Translations under genes and position numbers: made by a program | The notes under the pieces: generated by a model | What the model saw: the letters and a program-made list of their open reading frames with translations, nothing else | The model's database searches: none | What the model was told of the DNA's origin: nothing | Assembly (NCBI GenBank): GCA_959347315.1 | Contig: OY365806.1 | Span: 36,512,264 to 36,576,263 of the forward strand | Reading direction: 5' to 3' | DNA: 64,000 nt | Origin: Bimastos eiseni | Lineage: Eukaryota > Annelida > Clitellata > Crassiclitellata > Lumbricidae | Part shown: positions 56,396 to 64,000 of the stretch, piece after piece | Layout: every line of letters starts with the position of its first letter | Numbering within the stretch: the stretch's first letter is position 1

Positions 56396-57636
56396 CAGTG
56401 GCGGCTCCACAAAGGGGCCAGAGGGGCCATGGCCACCCACACCCCAACTGAGCTTGTGTCCCTCACTGGCCCCCAGATATTGACCAATTAAATGTGCTGT
56501 GAAATATGGTATCACTTAGATCTGATATTTACTTGCTCAGATATGATGCATGACGAAATTCAGAATTATTCTGTCTTGGCATTCTCAAAGGCACGAAGTA
56601 CTTACTAGCATAATGAAATCAGAAATTATATTTTCTCAACATCCTCACACGATAACTTACTTACTTGCTAAGGATTTTTAGTGGTAGATATGGTCGGGGA
56701 TCAGATAATAGAAGTGTTCAAGTTCTCTTATACATCTAGGGATCCGGCAAGGCAATTCCAGCAGCTCAGTGAAATTAAATGGGCTTACCGTGTTGTTCCT
56801 TGCCGTAATGTCTATGGTCAACTAGATACATTGATAGCCTTTTATGCTAGAGGATGTTGCTAGGGGCAAAATGATGAAAGAGTAGTTGAAGGCTTGAAGC
56901 TGGGCAGGATACATGATATTGCAGCATGCAGTTCAACTCTAATCTACTAGTGTTGATCTTTATGCGGCTGTCGACGTTGTCAGACATTAAACTCCGTCTT
57001 TCGAAGTAAATAGATATGAAACAGGGGTCTTCATAAACACAGAAGAGCAAAGTAAAATTGTTAAATTGATCCAGTATTAACTAAACAACGTGTCCGACTG
57101 TCCGTTAAATGCCCAGCCATTTTTCAATTGTTCGGCAATTGTTGAAACTGTGTGACAACGGCCCCATGTAAACACACAAACGACATACATGTAGAGGCAG
57201 CACACTTACAATCCGATCATATCTACGAAGCACTACGTCTAACATTCGTGCAAGTAGTCTGACAATGTTGTCGTTTGAATCTGCTCAAGTCTATTATAAT
57301 GGATGCCTTCGTGGATGAGTTTGACTCTTGACATGACAATCGTAAACTTGTTTTTCATTAAGCGCATGCATTGCGTATAGTTTATGCTGTACTTTTAAAT
57401 ACAGTTATACTGGTTTACAAAGTGCTGTAATCTAGAGATTGTTGATGTGAATAATTCATGTTATTCTGTAATACACATATATACATGTATCTGGTTGATA
57501 TCACGCGGTGTGGAGCTATAGGGCCTACCTGACACTCTCAGTTTCGAAAAATGTGGGTATTCAATTGCCCCCCCCCTGTCGGATCCTCGGCCACTCCATG
57601 GCCCCTTCCTGTTGAAAAAACCTAGAGCTGCCAATG
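56396..57636 (+). mobile_element. hAT element remnant with 8-bp target duplication (1,241 bp)
   Basis: Left end CAGTGGCGGCTCCAC; reverse complement of the right end CATTGGCAGCTCTAGG. Exact duplication GTTAGAAT at 56388-56395 and 57637-57644. Internal fragments such as LSEIKWAYRVVPCRNVYGQL (56765-56825) and VDLYAAVDVVRH (about 56950) resemble the C-terminal part of hAT transposases. The coding region is shattered, so it is a decayed, internally deleted copy. Confidence 0.85.
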
Positions 57637-57769
57637 GTTAGAATACTCGAACATATACTTTAAAAATGTAACCGGTAAATATGTATTTAAGCATCGTCAA
57701 ATATTTCCGTTGTTTGAAATATGTTTTTTTTTAACTTTTTAGCATCGTATATATATATATATATAAAGA

Positions 57770-57965
57770 GAAGATTATGTGTGTCTGTCTGTCCGGCTAT
57801 GCATTTGCATAGTTTTAGAGCTATTGGCTAGAAACCTTCGCCGTTGGCTCGGGAAACACCTGGGACACGCAGTAGAGGTGTTGGTGAAACCCGCGGCCAC
57901 CGTCTTCTTGCTCTCCAGGGCCAAAACCTGTCTCAACCCGGGCAACGCCGGTTACCCCAGCTAGT
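57770..57965 (-). repeat. CTAGCTGGGG interspersed repeat, simple copy
   Basis: Reverse complement starts CTAGCTGGGGTAACCGGCG and ends GACAGACACACATAATCTTC next to a TA run. It is about 195 bp and shows the basic form of the repeat duplicated at 9153-9745. Confidence 0.8.
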
Positions 57966-58588
57966 TATGCATAATTGGAAGCTGGATAGACGAACACATT
58001 CTGTTTAACTAGAAGCTGGATGGATGAAAAGAATTTTTTAAGTTGGGAGAAGGACATATTGCAGTCCGTCAATAGACATTTTAACCCACGTTGCATGGAC
58101 GCAAAGTGCAGTGTTAAGCTCTCGGACCATCTCTGTGCAGGTGACTGATTCCAACCTTTAACATTCACGGATCATTTCCTGTCAATTCTCCACATCATGG
58201 AACTGTTTTCATCGGCGCCACATAGATACATAATAGCCTGACCTATTTGCTTCAACGTGACCGTGCCTTAGGCTGGAACGGCGTTTCTGGTTTCTCCAAC
58301 CTATATCGGATCCTTATCGGGTTTTTCCGACGGAAACCATGACATTTGACGACGATCTCATTAGGTGTGTCGACCATCATCTGATGTCTTGCGCATCATG
58401 ATTACAGTGCAGTAGAGGTCGTTGGCTCGTATTCTATAGACTGGATGTCTGTCCCTATCATTTGGTTAGTTTGCCTGTTTCTGTGCGTGTCTGCGTGTTC
58501 ATGTGCGTGTGTCTTTGTGTGAGCCTGTGTATTTGACTATTTTGTGTGTCTATGTGAGTGGATGGGTGCTGTCTGTGAACGTAGATAA
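57966..58588. other. No recognisable feature
   Basis: Nothing recognised. Confidence 0.4.
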
Positions 58589-58650
58589 GTTTCTGTCTGT
58601 CTGTCTCTGTCTGTCTGTCTGTCTCTGTCTGTCTGTCTCTCTCTGTATGT
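58589..58650. repeat. CTGT microsatellite
   Basis: TCTGTCTGTCTCTGTCTG repeats. Confidence 0.9.
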
Positions 58651-60200
58651 GCGTGTGTGTATGTGTATATGCATATGCAGGCATACAGAGCTTCTTCCTC
58701 CTTATGAGTTCAGTATGTAACCCGAAGACCTGATATCGCTGTTTATGGTCCAGATTTGTCTCACTCATCTGCCGACGGTTTAGATGGCTTCGGGTGAAGA
58801 GGCGCCATGACATATGACGGCGCCACATAAATGCGAATCAGATGTGCGGTAAGATAGTAACACGGGGCCATCGAAGCCAATCAGCGCAGACAGAAGAAGA
58901 CAGACCGGGACACAGAGTGACACGGAAATAGAGAGCTAGTTACACATACAGAAGGAGACAGACAGTGAGACATTCAATAAAACTAGACGCAGAAACCACA
59001 GATGTATTGATAAGTCAAGAGTGTTGGACCCACGGGCACACGTGACGCCCAAAGGTTCCTCATTCATACTCTACGTGTATGTAATGTAACGAGACGTATG
59101 CAAAGTGCCTCTAAAGGGTCTCTCAGATGCGCTCAACACGTAGTCAACAATATCTTAAACAATGCATCTTCAACAGTCTTGAGAATGCCCTGAAGTCAAA
59201 TGCAGCTAATTTGTGTCACGAAAGGAGACGCATGAGAGCATTTCAGATTCGATGCGCTGCCACCGCAGTCTCGACGAACTCCGGGGGGGTTGGAAACAGA
59301 GTTCAATGGAGTCATTTCGCGAGGCAGATTGGAGCGTCCGTCGACCAGATCGATTACCAACTGGAGGGAATGGATCAGCATTGTACTTGGGAAGTTGGGA
59401 AGGATCGATGCCAGTCGTAGCCTATGGATGGATGATAGATGTATCTTATTAAGAGTCTTTGATTAAAACTGCGTCAATGGCGCTGGGTCTTCATTCGTGG
59501 GGAAGCAGCAAGTCCAACCATCCATACAAGCTAACACGTAGATACACAACAGACTTAATGTATACCGTCGGATCCAAGTACAGAACATGTATAGCCTACT
59601 TGAAGTCCGTTGGTAGGCAGAACGAAGCGCAGAATATGACTATAAAATGATTGAATAATGAAACTTGGAATAAAATCCCATTAATTATTCGTCTTTCTAA
59701 TAATCTTTAAGTGCCTAAACTTAAATTGCGAGCCTTGCTCATGATTACTAAGCCATACATCAACTGTTTAAACAATATTTTTCTAACTGTTGCTTATGAC
59801 TGCCTTTAGTTAAGCTTCTTTTCATCCTTGCACTTAGTTACTAGTTTTATAGTATAATTAACCTGCAATCAAGAGAAATTAAATCTAGCTAATGACTATG
59901 TGAATAGCCTTAGGCTACGTAGTGTAGGGGTCGTCTTTTAGATCAATCGCTGTGCCATTTTCTAGCTGGATAGGGTTGCCACGCGGTCTTCCCTATATAT
60001 CTTGTAGGATTCCTTCCCCATTTGGGATTCCTTTTGTAGCCAATGTTAGATTATTTATTCATTCTCTACGGAAACATTTAGTTGAATTGGTCGCAATAAC
60101 AAAACTTTTGATTTTATTGTGACTTGTAAATAATTGAATATAAGTTAACAACTGCACTAAATGTGCATCATAAATACGGAAATATGCATATAAATAAAAA
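58651..60200. other. No gene recognised
   Basis: Short frames near 59127-59452 resemble nothing known to me. Confidence 0.4.
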
Positions 60201-60204
60201 AGAT

Positions 60205-60385
60205 GATGTTATTGTATACGTTCATGTGAAACTAGCAGCAGTTGACTGTCATAACTGAATGACTGACAAACAGATCAACCTAACTATCTCGACCTACCAA
60301 CCGACCTACCGACCGACTGCTCGACCGACCGACTAAGCAATCGACCAACTGTCTGAGTAGGCTATAGAGAAGATAATGACTAAAG
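60205..60385. repeat. Dispersed repeat containing a CCGA array, copy 2
   Basis: Direct-orientation partner of 55165-55350, about 5 kb away, moderately diverged. Confidence 0.8.
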
Positions 60386-60879
60386 CGACAACAAAATCGT
60401 CATTCAATGCTTGACATCAACCGTACACAGCATCCACTAGATTCGTTATATCTTGTACTAAGTTAAAGTAGCCCATATATATATATTTGTATATATACAC
60501 AAACATATATATGTATATCACAGCCTATACTTTGCACTTGCAGTGGCCGGAGCGGACGTGCTGAGAATGGTAAATCTGCGATGCTGGTCAACTAGAAAGC
60601 AACTGATAATGTCTAAATGTAAATTAGTCTCACAGTGAGTCAGTGACATCCATGCTCTTAAACAATTACCGAATTCGGTAACAAAAGCACAGTGATTGTT
60701 GATGAAAGCTGAAAATTTGTAACAGAAACCACAAAATGAATGGCAGGCACGAAAGAAATGAACTGCAATTTTTATGTAAGCCTCATTACATCGGTTGCTG
60801 TAAATAGGTTTAGCTGTAACTTTTTACTTTAGTAGAGCAATGTATCTGGTAATTTTCTCAAGCGTCTCTTAATTTTAGC

Positions 60880-62800
60880 GCAGCTGCAGCTAATGTCACA
60901 GAATGGCGATAATGTTTGAGTCTGTCTCTAGCAGTAGGGCCCCATTGTTTGGTACACTTTCAGGAAGATTTTTTAAATTTTCTGACTATGGGTGTTTTAT
61001 TACGTGTAACAACTTAACACCAACACTTAACTTATCTAACCCACTTTATATAATCACATATAACTCAGAACGTGGGATCCACAGCCTAGTAATGCTCTGC
61101 CACGTTGTGCTAATCACGGCGCTACAAAATTTCATAGAGAAAGTCATTGATAAATAACAGGAATAAGAGCGGTCCTAAAATAATTATAGAGCCCTGGGGA
61201 ACTCCAAATGTTTATTATGTTAGGAGTTGAAATTGAACCATTATATATACTAGCTGAGAGCGATCATTTAGGTAACTAGCTAGTAGACCATTATTCTAAG
61301 GCCAATCCACAAAAATTCAGATTTTGTAATTTAAGAAGTAGTAAGCTGTGATCAACCGTATCAATAACTATCGATGAACACACCTATTGAGAATTCCCTG
61401 CGATCGATTGCATCCGCTATTCTATCCTATCCTAAAGAGCTTTGAGGGATATCACAGTGGTGTGCCCAGGTAGAAAGCCATGTTTGGTTGGTCATCAAAT
61501 GTTTTATTTCACGGCGAAGTCGTAAAATCTTACATGCATGACTATTTAAGTCAATTTAGAGAAATACGATGGATAAAGATTGAACTTTAATAAGTTATGT
61601 CATCTCTTTTGACCCGCTTATGAAGTGGAGTAACTTAATCAATTTTAAAGGCATAATGAATCAGCCTCGTAGCAAGGGTACAGTTGATAATTGCAGTTGA
61701 TTGGTTTTAGATATAGGCCTAATGGATAAAAGCATACTGCATAGGCCTACTGGACTAATAACATTATAGGCCTACAGGGATCAAAGTCGTTCAGACCTGC
61801 ACTGTGAGTTGTCTTTTGGGAGTTATTTAGCATTAGTACTTCTTCAGATGAAGTAGGAAAGATCGCAAACGAGTGTAGGCTAGGAGGTTGAAGAAACTAA
61901 TTGGTGCCTGACTCGATCTCTACTGTTTGACAGAATTTTTGCAGTTAGGTCCTGGGCGCTCGTGGTGAAATAATTGTTAAACTTCTCGAGAATGCATGGA
62001 GTTGCTCTCAATAATCACCACATTGTTTAGAGTAATGCACTTAGAGGCAATCAGCTGTTTTATTTCATGACTTATATATTTCATGGTCTGCCAAGTTTTT
62101 AAAAAGACGTTCCCATATTCCTATCTTATTTCGCCTATGCAAAGACTTTAAGTAATTTCCATACGCTTTATATTTACTATTAATTACCGTTGATGGAGTC
62201 CTAATTTCTTAAGAAATGCTGCATATAGTTTCGCTTTGGTTTTTCAGCATTTTAGGAGACTTGCAGTCATCCAGGGCTGTTTATAAATATTTGCTGTTCT
62301 GATTCAAGTGGTCAGTTATAAAGAAGCATCACAATAGGCCGTTTTATTTATGAAATTAAAAAGGTCATAAGCAGTTACAGGGTCGTTATTTTTGAATGCA
62401 TTTTCAGTAGTTGGCGATGTTTTGACCTCTCGTCATTACGACTGGAAAATGAGGCGGTAGGGTATTGCTTATGCATGGGAGCAAGTTAAACCCAACTTAA
62501 TTAAAATTGAGAGGTGATCAGAAATATTTTCAATTTGTCTTCTAGAATCAACCATTTGTTGAATATCTGTTTGTAAATAGGTTGTCGATCAGGGTGGCAG
62601 ATGAAAGGGTGACACTTGTTGGAAAAATGATAAAGGGAAAGAGTGGTTGACAGAGATAGTTTAAAAAAATTATTTGCATCCTTATAATTCTGAACTTTAA
62701 GGAGGTCAATATTGAAGTCTCCAAGTGTGTAAATATCTCTATCCCAGTGCTGGAGGGTAAAGACCTATACACGCACGTAATCTGAAGCGTGCACATACAC
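60880..62800 (-). pseudogene. CR1/Jockey-type LINE, endonuclease to reverse transcriptase, heavily broken
   Basis: Reading the minus strand leftward: LGDFNIDLLK (AP-endonuclease, about 62750), then LSSATLIDNLFTNRYSTNG (about 62560). Many stops follow. Reverse transcriptase pieces are a degraded FDTVDHSLL region (about 61350), a YLNDRSQL segment (about 61260) and GVPQGS...GPLLFLLFINDF across a small insertion (about 61200-61150). Continuous decay by stops and shifts shows an old insertion. The longest intact piece is 62802-62548. No 3' tail recognised. Confidence 0.75.
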
Positions 62801-63065
62801 ACAAATGGGAACGCATAAATGGACGCGCCTATATACTCCAGATGATTGACGACGTTGAATGATATGCATGTACATGTGGGCCCTATGCACCAAAACGCAA
62901 AACTATTCAGTACAACATTTTATGTCCGCAACTGATTTTCTCCGAAAAACTCAGCTTTTACGATCACATCGCATTATTATCTCTCCGATCTTGCTTCGTA
63001 GAAATTGTACAGAGTACTGCAATTGACTTTTATTAACACAAATTAATTGCCCTAAGGCTATCCAG

Positions 63066-63417
63066 ACCTCTCTCTCTCTTTCTTTCTTTCTTTCTCTCTC
63101 TCTCTCTCTGTCTCTCTCTCGCTCTCGCTCTCTCTGTCTGTCTGTCTGTCTGTCTCTCTCTGTCTCTCTCTGTCTCTCTCTGTCTGTCTGTCTGTCTCTG
63201 TCTCTCTCTGTCTCTCTCTGTCTCTCTCTGTCTCTCTCTGTCTCTCTCTGTCTCTCTCTGTCTCTCTCTGTCTCTCTCTGTCTCTCTCTGTCTCTCTCTG
63301 TCTCTCTCTGTCTCTCTCTGTCTCTCTCTGTCTCTCTCTGTCTCTCTCTGTCTCTCTCTGTCTCTCTCTGTCTCTCTCTGTCTCTCTGTCTCTCTCTGTC
63401 TCTCTCCCTTTCTCTTT
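63066..63417. repeat. Pyrimidine microsatellite with a 10-bp core array
   Basis: From about 63180 to 63385 it is a regular TGTCTCTCTC decamer repeated about 20 times with few interruptions, flanked by plain CT runs. Confidence 0.95.
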
Positions 63418-64000
63418 ACAGTAGAAATTGTCGGAAGCGATGACCATAATATATTAGGTCAAAATCATCCAACGACCAATATTATAATTGACAATTGCAG
63501 CTCAATCCCATATGTCTTCCTACATCTACCATTGAACCTCTTACCGCTGTTCTCCACCGAGCTTCAGAGCTTATAAAGAACTTAGCTCTTCATAATCACG
63601 TCACCCTCACCTTTCATGGACTACAGTCACTACACTCGCATCCAAAGCAAGCCTACCTAAATTTAAAAAGTCTATCATCTAATGTACAGATCTGCCATCT
63701 CCCTATATTTGCTTTCGTGGCACAGTAGCCCTAGTACAATTTTTCATGCATGCGTGACCATAGACTAATAGTTATGTGGTCTTTGCATGTCGTTGCGCTA
63801 AGTTTATGCTTATTGTAAGCATGTTTGTCTGTAGGAAATCATCTGGTCATACTTCCGTACCGTACAAAGTATGTCCATGCGTAGCTATAAATTTTTTTTA
63901 TTGTCTTGTATCCTACGTTCAAACGCATTTTAATTGGGATATTTAACAATTCCTCTGCCCTCGCATTAAGTGCGTGCTTAGCTATGAAGACGTCGAATTA
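63418..64000. other. No recognisable feature
   Basis: A TTTACAG|T at the end of the CT tract could mimic a splice acceptor, but the downstream frames resemble nothing known. Confidence 0.35.

Noticed and set aside
63058..63447. 129-residue [10 protein letters not shown] frame
   Set aside because: Translation of the decamer pyrimidine array.
63495..63728. 77-residue plus-strand frame after a CT tract ending in TTTACAG
   Set aside because: No recognised family and the CT tract is an expanded microsatellite, so the acceptor resemblance is likely chance.

Overview
The window is animal nuclear DNA. It has spliced genes with GT/AG introns, one intron of about 31 kb, a tRNA-derived SINE family, several LINE lineages, hAT-type DNA transposons, a Polinton/Maverick and very abundant micro- and minisatellites. 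This repertoire fits a marine invertebrate. I cannot name the phylum from sequence alone.

Two host genes are supported. At the left edge, on the minus strand, the first coding exon of a RNF37/UBOX5-like (U-box domain 5) gene runs off the window (1-288). The second is a class A peptide GPCR on the plus strand, built from three exons with compatible phases: 13432-13612, 44462-44622 and 46047-47297. They encode 530 residues with all seven helices and look closest to trissin-receptor-type neuropeptide receptors. A TATA box lies about 420 bp upstream of its start codon. Its first intron (13613-44461) holds much of the mobile DNA in the window.

The largest element is a 10,677 bp Polinton at 32629-43305 inside that intron. 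It has about 334 bp terminal inverted repeats beginning AG and ending CT, and a 6 bp TATATA target duplication. Plus-strand genes run from the left end: an SAP-like ORF, protein-primed DNA polymerase B, an adenovirus-type cysteine protease, a fibre-like protein with two discoidin-like domains and a small conserved ORF. Minus-strand genes follow: small ORFs, a double-jelly-roll major capsid protein and two conserved structural-type ORFs. A plus-strand integrase with a chromodomain abuts the right repeat. Most of its genes carry stops or frameshifts and no packaging ATPase is visible, so it is a decayed copy.

Other regions: LINE remnants at 1.5-3 kb (plus), 10.6-12 kb (minus), 55.4 kb (minus) and 60.9-62.8 kb (minus). 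A block of unrelated tandem arrays fills 3.6-7.0 kb: a 9-bp satellite, then a 30-bp array, then a GA-rich higher-order array. Full SINE copies lie near 8.9, 20.8 and 51.8 kb. hAT-type elements with exact 8-bp target duplications lie at 14.1, 30.1, 49.7 and 56.4 kb. A TIR element with an internal TATA box lies at 17 kb, and a GGGCCGTCC-ended family at 22.7 and 48.6 kb, with a fragment at 1.2 kb. An 80-bp near-perfect palindrome lies at 51.6 kb, and long pyrimidine or TA microsatellites are scattered throughout. The octamer TAGGCCTA recurs at least 13 times, far above chance. Much of the remaining sequence has no recognisable coding content.
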